Source: Thermoproteota archaeon
GTDB lineage: Archaea > Thermoproteota > Thermoprotei_A > Sulfolobales > NBVN01
DNA length: 64,000 bases
Assembly: GCA_030550455.1 (NCBI GenBank)
Contig: JAUQPH010000001.1
Coordinates: 190,259-254,258 of the forward strand
Direction of reading: 5' to 3'
A program made the position numbers and the translations under genes. Within the stretch, counting starts at the first letter, position 1. Every line of letters begins with the position of its first letter. Below the pieces are notes generated by a model. That model worked only from the letters and a program-made list of their open reading frames with translations. It was not told the origin of the DNA and ran no database searches. Below are positions 1-9,140 of this stretch, piece after piece.

Positions 1-1039
1 GAGCATACATTCCTATAAATGATAGTGGGTAACCGCTGGCATTCGCTAGAACCACTACCCCCACTTTATCACTCGGTATGTAGCCCATGAACGCTGTATA
101 TACGAGGACGGATCCACTATGTCGAACGAGTTTTCTACCAAGGAATTCATCAGTTATGGTCAATCCATAACCATACGAATCATCCTTAAACAACCCGGAG
201 GGTATTCTTATATACTTTCTCTCCATTAATTCAATGCTATAGCGACTTACGACCTCTACCTCATTGTAGCTACCTCTGTTGATGAGCATCAGTATGTATT
301 TAGCCATATCTTCGCAATTGCTCAGTAATCCTCCATCTGCTTTTATACCGTAGGGAAACCTGCTCCTTATGTACCGCCCATCCCTATCTATAATGTAGGG
401 TACTGCCACATCTGAATCTCTCGACACTTCGCTCTCTTCGAAGTAGGTTCGCTCCATACCGAGGGGCTTTAGTATATTAGTTCTTACAAAATCTTCGTAG
501 CTCGTTCCACTAATTCTTGAGACTATGTAACCTAAGAGGACGTAGCCCTCGTTTAAGTAAAAGTACCTAGTGCCTGGTTCCGAGTGAACCCAGGAACCGT
601 AATCCGACATGAACGCTATTACGTCCTCTGGTGTGGAAACTGGAAGCCAGCGTGTGTCGAGACCAAGGGAGCCTCTAATGAATGCTTCAGCATAAGCTAG
701 TGCCGGAATACCGCTTGAGTGAGTGAGCAAATGGTGCACTTTAATCGGCTTTCCCAATGCTTCCAGCTTTATTGGAACATATTTTGAAACTTCGTCATCA
801 AGAGAGAGCTTACCGTTTTCAACTAGCTTCAGTATGGCGAGTGCTGTAAAGGATTTAGTGACTGAGCCAATACCATAGATAGTCTTAGTGGTTGGAGCTA
901 ACCCTCTCTCAACGTCTTTAAACCCGTAACTTCTCGAGTACACCACTTTACCGTCCTTCACTATCGCTAGTGATAGCCCGGGAATCTTGGTTTGAGACAT
1001 CTTTTCAATAACGAAAGAATCAAGCTTATTGAACTCCAT
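1..1039 (-). CDS. Serine beta-lactamase-like hydrolase (class C / CubicO fold), C-terminus cut by window edge
   Basis: The minus frame is open from 1039 to the window edge, so about 346 residues are present and the C-terminus is missing. It carries the penicillin-binding-protein signatures of the beta-lactamase family: SVTK (S59-x-x-K62, nucleophile and general base), YLN near residue 161 and a later HSG triad. In this family such proteins are peptidases, esterases or beta-lactamases; the substrate cannot be read from sequence. No clear signal peptide is seen, so it may be cytoplasmic. An in-frame ATG also lies at 1045; I prefer 1039 because the family usually begins just before the LDxFI-type helix. 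The gene is divergent from the DUF711 gene, with about 75 bp between them. Confidence 0.85.
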   Translation of the reverse strand, partial: MEFNKLDSFVIEKMSQTKIPGLSLAIVKDGKVVYSRSYGFKDVERGLAPTTKTIYGIGSVTKSFTALAILKLVENGKLSLDDEVSKYVPIKLEALGKPIKVHHLLTHSSGIPALAYAEAFIRGSLGLDTRWLPVSTPEDVIAFMSDYGSWVHSEPGTRYFYLNEGYVLLGYIVSRISGTSYEDFVRTNILKPLGMERTYFEESEVSRDSDVAVPYIIDRDGRYIRSRFPYGIKADGGLLSNCEDMAKYILMLINRGSYNEVEVVSRYSIELMERKYIRIPSGLFKDDSYGYGLTITDEFLGRKLVRHSGSVLVYTAFMGYIPSDKVGVVVLANASGYPLSFIGMYA

Positions 1040-1068
1040 ATACATCCTAGCTCTACGTTAAGTACGAC

Positions 1069-1076
1069 TTTATATG
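1069..1076 (+). promoter_or_regulatory. TATA-like box for the DUF711 gene
   Basis: TTTATATG lies about 40 bp upstream of the ATG at 1115, in the divergent intergenic space. The spacing suits an archaeal promoter with a short leader. It also argues against the much longer frame that begins at 992 inside the divergent neighbour. Confidence 0.5.
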
Positions 1077-1114
1077 TTTATTACGTATTCAGGACATCAT
1101 ATCTGGTACCCGCT

Positions 1115-2167
1115 ATGCCTATGGTTAGAGCACTAACTCTACACGTTAAATCTGAAAAATATAAACCCCAAGAACTAGTTCAGCTCTTAGGGGATCTCAA
1201 GAAGTCCATAGAGAGCCGAGGTATATCGGTTTGGACTCTAAGAGCATCATTTAGTGAAGACCTCGATTGGAGAGAGGCAATAAGTTACTGCGGAGATAAG
1301 GTGATGATAGCAGCTTACCATAAGAGTGTGGATGAGGTGAGGGTTTCAGACTTAGTAGAATACCTTAAGAAGTGCGGGAACGGCTATGCTACTATACTGG
1401 CAACTGAGGATAACCTAGAGTACCTCTCTAGGCTTTACGTAGAGTTGTCGAGAATATTAAGCGAAGACTATTTTACTAGAATTGGTGTTAGCTATGGGAG
1501 CTACGTACAAACTCCGTACTTTCCGATATCAACAGCCCGTGAGGACTCTGTATCCGTAGCGTACCGCTATATAGACTTGCTACTTTCATCAGAACCAAAT
1601 AGATGGACTGAAGTAATTCAAGAAATAACGAGAAAAGTAGGTCTTTTCCTTAAAGATGTAGCTGGAGGAATTGGTTTGAGAGTTTATCACGACATATCTA
1701 TCTCTCCATGGATGACTGAAAGCTCGGTCGATGTAGTCGAGAAGCTTGGTGCGGTATTTCCTGAAGTAGGAACTTTAGGCTCAGTATATAGAGTAAACCG
1801 CGTACTTACGGAAGCATCGAGCCGCATTGAGAGTACAGGGTTCAATGAGCTCATGATGCCGGTAGCTGAAGACGATAGATTAAAGGAGCTTGTGAAGAGA
1901 GGAAAGCTGAGGTTAGAGAACCTTATAGGGCTTAGTACTGCCTGTGTGGCTGGATTAGATATGGTCGCAGTACCGAGAGACCTCAACTACTTAAAGAACT
2001 TATTTGCGGATACGTATACTGCGTTCTCTATTAAGAAGAGACCTTATGGTGTAAGAATAGTGCCAACGGATAAGCCCGTAGTAGAGCTAACTAGGTTCGG
2101 CGAGTTACCAGCCTTTAGCTCTTACTCAAGTGGTGTCGGTAAGGAACCAATGAGGATAAGGAATTAG
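1115..2167 (+). CDS. DUF711 / UPF0210 family protein
   Basis: A 350-residue protein from the ATG at 1115. The motifs SPWM, FNELMMPVAEDD and AGLDMVAVP match the DUF711 (UPF0210) family, whose members are widespread in archaea and bacteria and have glycyl-radical-enzyme-like structure but no established reaction. The frame is open further upstream to 992, but that part overlaps the divergent hydrolase and the presumed promoter, so it is not counted. No membrane segments are evident. It stands alone, about 60 bp before the antiporter cluster. Function is unknown beyond the family assignment. Confidence 0.85.
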   Translation: MPMVRALTLHVKSEKYKPQELVQLLGDLKKSIESRGISVWTLRASFSEDLDWREAISYCGDKVMIAAYHKSVDEVRVSDLVEYLKKCGNGYATILATEDNLEYLSRLYVELSRILSEDYFTRIGVSYGSYVQTPYFPISTAREDSVSVAYRYIDLLLSSEPNRWTEVIQEITRKVGLFLKDVAGGIGLRVYHDISISPWMTESSVDVVEKLGAVFPEVGTLGSVYRVNRVLTEASSRIESTGFNELMMPVAEDDRLKELVKRGKLRLENLIGLSTACVAGLDMVAVPRDLNYLKNLFADTYTAFSIKKRPYGVRIVPTDKPVVELTRFGELPAFSSYSSGVGKEPMRIRN

Positions 2168-2229
2168 ACAGCCAAGTATATGTTAGTAAATAACGTACTA
2201 CAAATCACTTATATTCTAAGCATTTACTA

Positions 2230-2523
2230 TTGGTGTTGGTCGAGATTGTGTTTAACGTTACTCAAGTTTTAGAGATGGTGATATTCGTCTACATAGCGTC
2301 TATGGTCATGTTTTTCGTGAGAATCTTAAGGGGTCCCACTATATTTGATAGAGTTATAGCTGTTGATGCTCTAAGCTGTGATCTCGCTGTATTTATGGCT
2401 TTAATTGCGCTTTACACCGGAAATCCACATATAGCGTTTCCCATGATTTTTATAGCTCTCTGGGCATACGTATTGGACCTCTATGTCTCGAAATACCTAG
2501 AGTTCAGGGATATAGGTGAGTAA
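2230..2523 (+). CDS. mnhF: MnhF/MrpF-type antiporter subunit
   Basis: A 97-residue protein with three predicted membrane helices and the family signature RILRGPTIFDRVIAVD after the first helix, as in MrpF/MnhF and MbhB. It is the first gene of a nine-gene cluster encoding an Mrp-like Na+/H+ antiporter module in the cytoplasmic membrane. The start is uncertain: TTG 2230, GTG 2233 and GTG 2248 are in frame. A TATA-like ttatat around 2210 would place transcription very close to these codons, so a leaderless message is likely. The next gene begins 2 bp after its stop. Confidence 0.9.
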   Translation: MVLVEIVFNVTQVLEMVIFVYIASMVMFFVRILRGPTIFDRVIAVDALSCDLAVFMALIALYTGNPHIAFPMIFIALWAYVLDLYVSKYLEFRDIGE

Positions 2524-2525
2524 CT

Positions 2526-2876
2526 ATGGAAATACTCGCTGAGGCGGCTAGATACTGTGGGATATCATTCTTGGTAATAGGCTGTTTCTTCGAGATAGTG
2601 GGGGCTATAGGCGTTCTTAGGCTACCTAACTTCTTTACAAGAGCACACGCTGTTACGGTAGCTTCTGTAGGAGGAGCTGTTCTACCTTTAATAGGTGTAG
2701 CGTTGATATCTTTGAGTTACACAGAACTAGGTTTAGGTAGAATATACTTAGCTTGTTTATGTATTGTTACTGCCTTGCTAATACTTATTGTTGTTCCCAC
2801 AGGAAGCCATGCTCTTGTAAGAGCTGCTCTACGTACGAAGATGGAGATAGCCGAAGAACAGAGTAGGGGGTCTTAG
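2526..2876 (+). CDS. mnhG: MnhG/MrpG-type antiporter subunit
   Basis: A 116-residue protein with three membrane helices and the motif GVLRLPNFFTRAHAVT, typical of MrpG/MnhG and MbhC. It is a small membrane component of the Mrp-type ion-translocation module. It sits between mnhF and the DUF4040 gene, which its stop codon touches by one base (2876). The C-terminal 25 residues are hydrophilic and charged. Confidence 0.92.
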   Translation: MEILAEAARYCGISFLVIGCFFEIVGAIGVLRLPNFFTRAHAVTVASVGGAVLPLIGVALISLSYTELGLGRIYLACLCIVTALLILIVVPTGSHALVRAALRTKMEIAEEQSRGS

Positions 2877-3124
2877 TGCTAATACCCATAGTAGTAGTTT
2901 TAGTTGCGTCAACGCTCTCCATAATTTTAGCTTACTTAACGATGGTAGAAAAAGACCTACTTATAGCTACAATATACATAGCGTTTATCGGTGTTTTATA
3001 CACACTTATATACTATATACTTATGGCGCCAGACGTTGTGTTAGCCTACATGCCTGTATCTTCAATACTCCTTCCGCTAATGATCGTAATAGTTCTTAAA
3101 AAGACTAAGAGGTTCGAAGAATGA
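2876..3124 (+). CDS. MbhD-like DUF4040 membrane subunit
   Basis: An 82-residue protein of three membrane helices with the pattern LLIATIYIAFIGVLYTLIYY..APDVVLAYM. This is the DUF4040 domain found as MbhD in membrane-bound hydrogenases and as part of MrpA C-terminal regions. GTG start at 2876 overlaps the previous stop; its own stop overlaps the next ATG in an ATGA arrangement, pointing to translational coupling. It presumably stabilises the antiporter module in the membrane. Confidence 0.85.
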   Translation: MLIPIVVVLVASTLSIILAYLTMVEKDLLIATIYIAFIGVLYTLIYYILMAPDVVLAYMPVSSILLPLMIVIVLKKTKRFEE

Positions 3125-3936
3125 GTGTAAGAAATAGGATTAGGATGAGGTATAAGAAAAGAGATATAGTAGTGGCATTATCATTAGCAATATCAATGTT
3201 AGCTTTAGCCATGGTTTTAAACATGGGTGGACTAGGAATCCTACCTCCCCGTACTCTCAGATCATTAGCAAGATCAATTGTTATAAATACGTATAATCCC
3301 TGGAATACCACATTAACTTCTTATTCACTTAACGCTGTTTCCGCTATAATTTGGGATTACAGGGGGATTGATACGATATTCGAGACGTCAGTACTTATGG
3401 CTGCTGTAACAGGGGTGGCCATAGTTCTCCGCGAATCGCATAAAGGTAGAAAGCCAGGAGGCCAAGGAATGTCCATAATCGTAAAGTCTTCAACAAAAAT
3501 AGTTATGCTACTTACAATTATCGGCTCTCTAGCTCTAGCCGTCCATGGCCATTTAACGCCTGGTGGTGGATTTCAAGCTGGTTCAGCTATAGGTGCAACT
3601 TTATCGCTGGTTCTTGTAGCTCTATCTCTTCAGTTTATACATAGGATAGGTATTGATAAGGATACATTGCTAAAGATAAGGTATACTGTGTTAGCAATGA
3701 TTTTAGCTGTTGCCTTAGTACCTCTTATCTCATTAGTTCTAGGCTATAGCTACGCATATATTCTTCAAAATCAGGTAAGAGAAGGCTCTTATTTCTCGAT
3801 GCCGTCTAAGTTCTTTACAACACCTTTAGCTGGAACGGTATTTGTATTCAATATCCTTGAAACAATAACTGTCGCATCAGCTATTACATACATCGTGCTT
3901 ACAGTAGCAACATATGAGGGTAAAACTGAGGAGTAG
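3121..3936 (+). CDS. Fused MbhE-like and MnhB/MrpB-type subunit
   Basis: A 271-residue protein. Residues 1-105 hold one helix, a short external loop and a second helix ending in the ETSVLMAAVTGVAIVLRE motif of MbhE-type proteins. Residues 115-271 match MnhB/MrpB: helix, HGHLTPGGGFQAG signature, then three helices. In Mrp systems these are separate domains of MrpA and MrpB, and in Mbh they are MbhE and MbhF; here they are joined in one chain. The ATG overlaps the previous stop (ATGA). Confidence 0.88.
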   Translation: MSVRNRIRMRYKKRDIVVALSLAISMLALAMVLNMGGLGILPPRTLRSLARSIVINTYNPWNTTLTSYSLNAVSAIIWDYRGIDTIFETSVLMAAVTGVAIVLRESHKGRKPGGQGMSIIVKSSTKIVMLLTIIGSLALAVHGHLTPGGGFQAGSAIGATLSLVLVALSLQFIHRIGIDKDTLLKIRYTVLAMILAVALVPLISLVLGYSYAYILQNQVREGSYFSMPSKFFTTPLAGTVFVFNILETITVASAITYIVLTVATYEGKTEE

Positions 3937-3948
3937 TAGGTGTCAATA

Positions 3949-4365
3949 ATGGAGGATCTAGTTTCAATAGCTTTTTCAGTAGCAATAACAACATTCGTTA
4001 TAAACATGATTGTAGGAACGTACGGAATATTTGTAAAGCATAACGTAATAAAGAAAATACTTGCTCTAATAATATTCTCTGACTCGTTGAATATGTTGTC
4101 CATAGCCATAGGGTTTAGGATCGCGGAGAAGTATCCTTCACCCCCTATCTTAACGACGGAACCGAGAGATCCTCGAGATCTAACTCAGTTCGCAGATATT
4201 AGCGTAGATCCTTTACCACAAGCACTCGTTATCACAGCTATAGTCATAGGGTTTTCTGTATTTGCGTTTCTCCTAAGTCTTGCAGTTCTCTACTACAAAT
4301 ACAATGGTACTCTAGATATAAGAACTTCGCTAGAGGTAGAAGAGAATGAAGAGGGTTTTCAATAA
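3949..4365 (+). CDS. mnhC: MnhC/MrpC (NuoK-like) antiporter subunit
   Basis: A 138-residue protein of three membrane helices, homologous to NuoK and MrpC: YGIFVKHNVIKKILALIIFSDSLN near the N-terminus and DPLPQALVITAIVIGFSVFAF in the third helix. A GTG at 3940 is also in frame, but GGTG before the ATG at 3949 supports the latter. Between helices 2 and 3 there is a longer hydrophilic loop with TEPRDPRDL. The gene overlaps the start of mnhE by 20 bp. Confidence 0.9.
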   Translation: MEDLVSIAFSVAITTFVINMIVGTYGIFVKHNVIKKILALIIFSDSLNMLSIAIGFRIAEKYPSPPILTTEPRDPRDLTQFADISVDPLPQALVITAIVIGFSVFAFLLSLAVLYYKYNGTLDIRTSLEVEENEEGFQ

Positions 4366-4849
4366 AATCGTCATTATGTTGACCTCTATGATTTTCTATA
4401 TGATACTTGCGGGTGCTGTAACAGAATTAACGATAGCTACAGGATTAGCGATATCCTCTATAGTTACAGCGATATTTGATGGCATAGTTATCCAGAGAAT
4501 CTTTTCGCCTAAAGATATTATTAGAATAGTCCACGCTGTAGAATACCTTCTTCGTTTTATTGTCGTAGAGATCGCAGAGCACATCAAGGTTACGAAGATA
4601 ATTATGAGTAGGAGGATAAGCGTAAACCCAGCTGTAGTAGGGATACCTCTAGAATTGAAATCGGACTACGCTATCTCAGCTATAGCATTGACTATAACCA
4701 ATACTCCTGGTACTATAGCTGTAGACTTCGATAGAGGTAAAGGTGTCCTATACGTTCACTGGCTTATAGCTAAACGTAAAAGCACCGCAGAAATTAAGAA
4801 GGAGATAGTGGGAAGATTTGAGGAATTAGCTAAGAAAGTATTTGATTAA
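4346..4849 (+). CDS. mnhE: MnhE/MrpE-type antiporter subunit
   Basis: A 167-residue protein with two or three N-terminal membrane helices followed by a soluble domain. The segment SAIALTITNTPGTIAVDF and the later VLYVHWL are diagnostic of MrpE/MnhE and MbhA. It overlaps mnhC upstream. MnhE normally leads or ends Mrp operons; here it sits between the C and D-type subunits. Confidence 0.92.
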   Translation: MKRVFNKIVIMLTSMIFYMILAGAVTELTIATGLAISSIVTAIFDGIVIQRIFSPKDIIRIVHAVEYLLRFIVVEIAEHIKVTKIIMSRRISVNPAVVGIPLELKSDYAISAIALTITNTPGTIAVDFDRGKGVLYVHWLIAKRKSTAEIKKEIVGRFEELAKKVFD

Positions 4850-4874
4850 GAAGAAACGTATAGAGGTACGGAAA

Positions 4875-6431
4875 ATGGATTCTCTCGGGTCGAGCCTCAT
4901 ACCTTTCATATGTCTTATGCTCGCAGTTTTAGTACCTCTAACGTATATAGCTTTTGGCAAAAAAGTCGGCAGTGTAGTTGTTCTCCTAGGGTCAATTACA
5001 GTGCTTATCTTAGCTTTAAAGTTGTTTGTAACTGTTAGTAGAGTTGGTGTCATAGTTTATAGATTCGGGGGTTTTCCTCCACCTCTTGGAGTAGTATATG
5101 TTTTCGATGAAGTTAATTCTGTTTTGGCGTTATCTACTTCGTTTGTTTTTCTCTTGTCGATACTATATACATTGACGTTCGAGGGTGACAGATACGAGAA
5201 CGCGGTATATTCCCTCTTTTACCTCCTTATGTCAGGGGTCTACGGTTGTCTTTTCACGGGTGATATCTTCAATTTCTATGTATCTATCGAGTTAGTAGCT
5301 GTTTCTTCATATGTTTTAACCGGCTTTAATAGAGGGAAGAGAGCTGTAAGAGCGGCTATAGTCTACGGTATAGCGGGAACAGCTATAACGTCGTTTCTAC
5401 TTTTAGCATCGTTTATTATATACGGTTCTTATGGAACTTTAAATATAGCTGACATAGCTTTGAAGAGCCGCAATACATCTGTAGAGGTTTTGTTCTCTGG
5501 AAGTGTTTTTGGCGATATCGTGCTACCGTCTAAGGTTACGCTGGCTCTTATAACATGGATCTTTTTATTCAAATCAGGTATAATGCCGAACCACTTTTGG
5601 TTACCAGAAGCTTACTCGGTAGCGCCTCTTCCAGCACTAGTTCTCTTTTCGGCATCAGCTGATACTCTTGGCATCTATGGCTTAATAAGGCTCTACCACT
5701 TAGTGTTCTCTAGTGAGAGTGTTATCAGAGACTTTAGAGCTACTATGCTTGGTATACTATTACTCTTAGGAACAGCATCAGCTATTATGTCGTCCATGCT
5801 TGTAGCAAAACAAAAAAGTATTCGAAAACTAATCGCCTATAGCTCTATTTCACAGTTTAGTTTAGCTTTACTCGGTATAGTATCTGGTACTGAAGAAGGT
5901 CTAGCAGGATCGATTCTACACTTAGTAGTTAATGGTCTAGGTGATGCAGCTGTACTATATAGCGTAGGTATACTCAAATATTATTCAGCAAATTTACCCC
6001 AAGGCTATAAACATAAACCTTCTGTACTCTTAGCCAAGGCTGTGTTAATCGTAGGGCTTATTAATCTTTTTGGTGTAATACCGATTATACCTGGTTTCTG
6101 GAGTAAAGCATTGCTGGTTCTAGGTTTCGTAAAATCTGGGATAGCTATAGCCGCAGTAGCTGTACTAGTATCGGCTGGTCTTTGCGCTATAGGTTATTTC
6201 AGCGCTTTGGTGAGAGTTCTCCAAAAATATAAAAATGGTAGTACTATATCTAGTACAGGTACTAAGTGTTTGACAAACGTAGTTGCTGTCATTATCCTGT
6301 CACTTACACTTATAGCATGCGTTGGGCTCGGTATATCGATTACTCTCTACTCTAGCGTCAGGGCGAAAGTCATAGAGCTAGGCTATAACGCTATGAATAG
6401 CTGGAGATATATTGCCGCAGTACTACCCTAG
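4875..6431 (+). CDS. NuoN/MrpD-type proton-conducting antiporter subunit (first copy)
   Basis: A 518-residue polytopic protein with about 14 membrane helices. The conserved glutamate of helix 5 is in NFYVSIELVAVSSYVL and the conserved lysine of helix 7 in LFKSGIMPNHFWLPEAYSVAP; these residues carry protons in the NuoL/M/N and MrpA/D family. The frame is open back to TTG 4842, but GAGGT seven bases before the ATG at 4875 decides the start. It is the first of two such subunits in the cluster. Ion specificity (Na+ or H+) cannot be assigned. Confidence 0.92.
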   Translation: MDSLGSSLIPFICLMLAVLVPLTYIAFGKKVGSVVVLLGSITVLILALKLFVTVSRVGVIVYRFGGFPPPLGVVYVFDEVNSVLALSTSFVFLLSILYTLTFEGDRYENAVYSLFYLLMSGVYGCLFTGDIFNFYVSIELVAVSSYVLTGFNRGKRAVRAAIVYGIAGTAITSFLLLASFIIYGSYGTLNIADIALKSRNTSVEVLFSGSVFGDIVLPSKVTLALITWIFLFKSGIMPNHFWLPEAYSVAPLPALVLFSASADTLGIYGLIRLYHLVFSSESVIRDFRATMLGILLLLGTASAIMSSMLVAKQKSIRKLIAYSSISQFSLALLGIVSGTEEGLAGSILHLVVNGLGDAAVLYSVGILKYYSANLPQGYKHKPSVLLAKAVLIVGLINLFGVIPIIPGFWSKALLVLGFVKSGIAIAAVAVLVSAGLCAIGYFSALVRVLQKYKNGSTISSTGTKCLTNVVAVIILSLTLIACVGLGISITLYSSVRAKVIELGYNAMNSWRYIAAVLP

Positions 6432-6535
6432 CGTACTTCCTAGAACAAACTCAGAATTGAGGTCTATGAATGTTGGGGATAAATATAAAGAAGAGGCCAA
6501 ACTAAAGTATTATTATAAGAATAGAGTGGGTTAAG

Positions 6536-8032
6536 ATGAACAGTATAGCTAGTATCGCAGTACCTATATCGCTTGTTGTTTGCGGAGGTATTATAACCTA
6601 TAAGTTTAGAGCATTAGGCACAATTCTACGAGTTTTAGGCTATATGTTGACAAGTTTAAGCATACCGTTTTCTAACTTATTTAGTGGTTTGATGATGTTA
6701 ACCTGTATGGCCACAGGAGTTACGGTAGCAGCTTATACATCGAAGTACTCAATCCTTAAATACGGAAGCGCATCACTAGTACTTCTATCAGATCTTTTCC
6801 TAATATCGATGATTCTAGTATTTACTTCTCAGTACCTCATAGAGCTTGTAACTTTTTGGCTTTTAACTGAGCTCATAGGCTTCTTCCTTATAGCTTATGA
6901 CTACGTTGTAAAAGGAGATACTGTCGCATTATACGCAGCAGTAAAATATCTATTGTTCTCGATGATACCCACGGATATAGCTCTATTCATAATATTAGCT
7001 CTTACGGGATTTGAAGAAGCTTTTACCATACCAGTTAAAGAGCTTACACCAGATCTTTCAAACCCGGTGATTTTAGCGATAGTCATCGTCGGGTTTTTCT
7101 CAAAAGCGGCTATATTTCCTCTCCACTTCTGGCTACCGGATGCGCATAGTATAGCACCTGCTCCTGCTTCAGCGCTTCTCTCAGGTTTAATGGTTAAAAT
7201 GGGTATCTATGGGTTCTACTTACTTAGTTTTTACTCTATCGATAAATCGTTAGCCGTATCCCTAATGTTATTCTCAAGTTTTTTAACTGTTGTCTATGGA
7301 GCTCTACAAGCTTCTCTACAACACGATATTAAGAGGCTGCTAGCTTATAGTACAACATCTAATACTGCGCTTATTACTTCTACACTAGCTCTATACATAT
7401 TGTCCACGGATAGAGTATTTGTTGAAGCGGCAATACTCTACACTATTGCTCACGCTCTCTACAAAGCAACAATGTTCCTAGACTCGGGGTTCATAGAGCT
7501 AATCGCTCATGAGAGAGACATAAGGAAGCTCGGGTTCATAAGTAGAGTAAGCCCTATAGAGACGATAGCCGTTATAACCACCGTATTAACGATCCTTGGC
7601 ATGCCTCCATCAACAGGTTTTATAGCTAAGGTTTTCTTGTTCACAGCTATATCGAAGTACTTAGACAAGTCATGGATATACTTAGCTACTTTAACTATAG
7701 CATCTATAAAGGTTGCACTTTCCATAGTATATAACGTAGTTTACCTTAGATCGCACTACAGAGAGAATACAAAACTAGAAGACGTAGAAGCATTTAGAAG
7801 TAATAGAGAAATTCTTAGCTTACAGCATTATGTCTTTACGTCTTCTTTATCAACATACGTAGTTGTCGCAGCACTTCTGCTTATCAAGTATAAAGGTTAC
7901 CCAGAGCTAGAGCTTTTAAAGAAAATGACCGCACCTCTACTAACATCGACAGTACTGCTTATAGTACTTAGTGTCACCATTTACCTGATAATTAGGAGTA
8001 GTGGCAAGGGTCTACATAAAAATGAGGTATAG
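6536..8032 (+). CDS. NuoN/MrpD-type proton-conducting antiporter subunit (second copy)
   Basis: A 498-residue polytopic protein, about 14 helices, clearly paralogous to the preceding gene. Helix 5 carries TFWLLTELIGFFLIAYD and helix 7 GFFSKAAIFPLHFWLPDAHS with the conserved lysine, followed by APAPASALLSG. It is separated from the first copy by 104 bp that hold an AT-rich stretch near 6480-6490, perhaps a second promoter. Two antiporter-like subunits side by side recall the MbxH/MbxH' arrangement of the Thermococcales sulfane reductase complex rather than a plain Mrp operon. Confidence 0.92.
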   Translation: MNSIASIAVPISLVVCGGIITYKFRALGTILRVLGYMLTSLSIPFSNLFSGLMMLTCMATGVTVAAYTSKYSILKYGSASLVLLSDLFLISMILVFTSQYLIELVTFWLLTELIGFFLIAYDYVVKGDTVALYAAVKYLLFSMIPTDIALFIILALTGFEEAFTIPVKELTPDLSNPVILAIVIVGFFSKAAIFPLHFWLPDAHSIAPAPASALLSGLMVKMGIYGFYLLSFYSIDKSLAVSLMLFSSFLTVVYGALQASLQHDIKRLLAYSTTSNTALITSTLALYILSTDRVFVEAAILYTIAHALYKATMFLDSGFIELIAHERDIRKLGFISRVSPIETIAVITTVLTILGMPPSTGFIAKVFLFTAISKYLDKSWIYLATLTIASIKVALSIVYNVVYLRSHYRENTKLEDVEAFRSNREILSLQHYVFTSSLSTYVVVAALLLIKYKGYPELELLKKMTAPLLTSTVLLIVLSVTIYLIIRSSGKGLHKNEV

Positions 8033-8033
8033 T

Positions 8034-8906
8034 ATGGCTATAGAAAATCCTATACATGGTGTAATGAGGTTTATACAATTATTCTTATTACTATCCACCA
8101 TAACTATGACTACTTACGGTGTCATATTCTGCGATGCTGTGGCTATTGAAGGAGGGTTCAAAGCAGCTATAGTGCTTCTAGCATACGATGCGATAACTCA
8201 AAGTATTGGAGCTGTCATAGTAACTGCTTTATCGGTATTGGTGTTGCTCACACTATTCTATTCGACACACTTGTATTACGACATAATCGAGTACACAGCA
8301 ATTTATTCAATGATATGCTTGCTAATATTTGCTCTATATGACTCTTGGAAGCAAAACTACTATAGGAGAAGAACAAAAGTCGCAGATTTCGAAGCAGTAA
8401 CCCTATTTTACGTTGTTATTTCTTCTGCTTGGGTTGCAATAAAAGAAGGGATCATCTGGGTGATCACCTTAACAACGGTAGTTATATTAGCTTATAAAGT
8501 ACTTTTACCTAAAATCAAGGTACTAGGTGTTTTTGGTCTCCTGAATCCGTTTATTAAGTTTGGAGGTTTATCTAATATATTGAGTATACTGGTAAAGATC
8601 TATAATACTACTAGCCTAAAATTTAGCCAAGGTATCAAAGGTTTTTGTAAGCTAGTAACTTCTTGGTCCGAAGTAGGAAAGCGTATAGATTACTGTTTAA
8701 CGAATAAATCTATAGCATTACTGAAGTTTATGTCGAGAAGATTTTTAGAAATCGAGAATAAATTCGTAGAGAGATTTCACACGATTTCATTAGCTATTGA
8801 AAGGTTTCAGTATATCATGGAGCATACTTTTGTATTACTACTATTCTTAGCAAGTATATTTGTACTAGTCGCAATACTAATGTATATATTAATAGTTAGT
8901 CAATAA
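8034..8906 (+). CDS. Uncharacterised membrane protein closing the antiporter cluster; possible lateral-helix subunit
   Basis: A 290-residue protein I do not recognise by family. The first half holds four or five membrane helices. Residues about 170-265 form a long, mostly helical amphipathic stretch without a strong hydrophobic core, and one strong helix follows at the extreme C-terminus. Helices, then a long amphipathic segment, then a last helix is also the layout of the NuoL C-terminus and of MbhI, where the amphipathic part lies sideways along the membrane arm. Function is therefore inferred from topology and position only. GAGGT at 8024-8028 supports the ATG at 8034 over the in-frame ATG at 8022, which lies inside the previous gene. 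Confidence 0.7.
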   Translation: MAIENPIHGVMRFIQLFLLLSTITMTTYGVIFCDAVAIEGGFKAAIVLLAYDAITQSIGAVIVTALSVLVLLTLFYSTHLYYDIIEYTAIYSMICLLIFALYDSWKQNYYRRRTKVADFEAVTLFYVVISSAWVAIKEGIIWVITLTTVVILAYKVLLPKIKVLGVFGLLNPFIKFGGLSNILSILVKIYNTTSLKFSQGIKGFCKLVTSWSEVGKRIDYCLTNKSIALLKFMSRRFLEIENKFVERFHTISLAIERFQYIMEHTFVLLLFLASIFVLVAILMYILIVSQ

Positions 8907-9140
8907 CCTCAACACATAGGCCACTAAACTCCTACTTAGTTCGTTGTCTAGTGAGAACATTATCTAGTACTTGTTTTAATGTACGTACCGCTTTCACCTA
9001 TATATCCCCTAGTAACCTGTTAACATACTTCTTTCTTTTACATAGATAATACCATATTCGCTTGTTATTGTACCACCTAGTTCAATTGCTGTACTGTATA
9101 CCGTATGTTGCGATCTTTTCTCTAACTTCTCTATTTTTCA

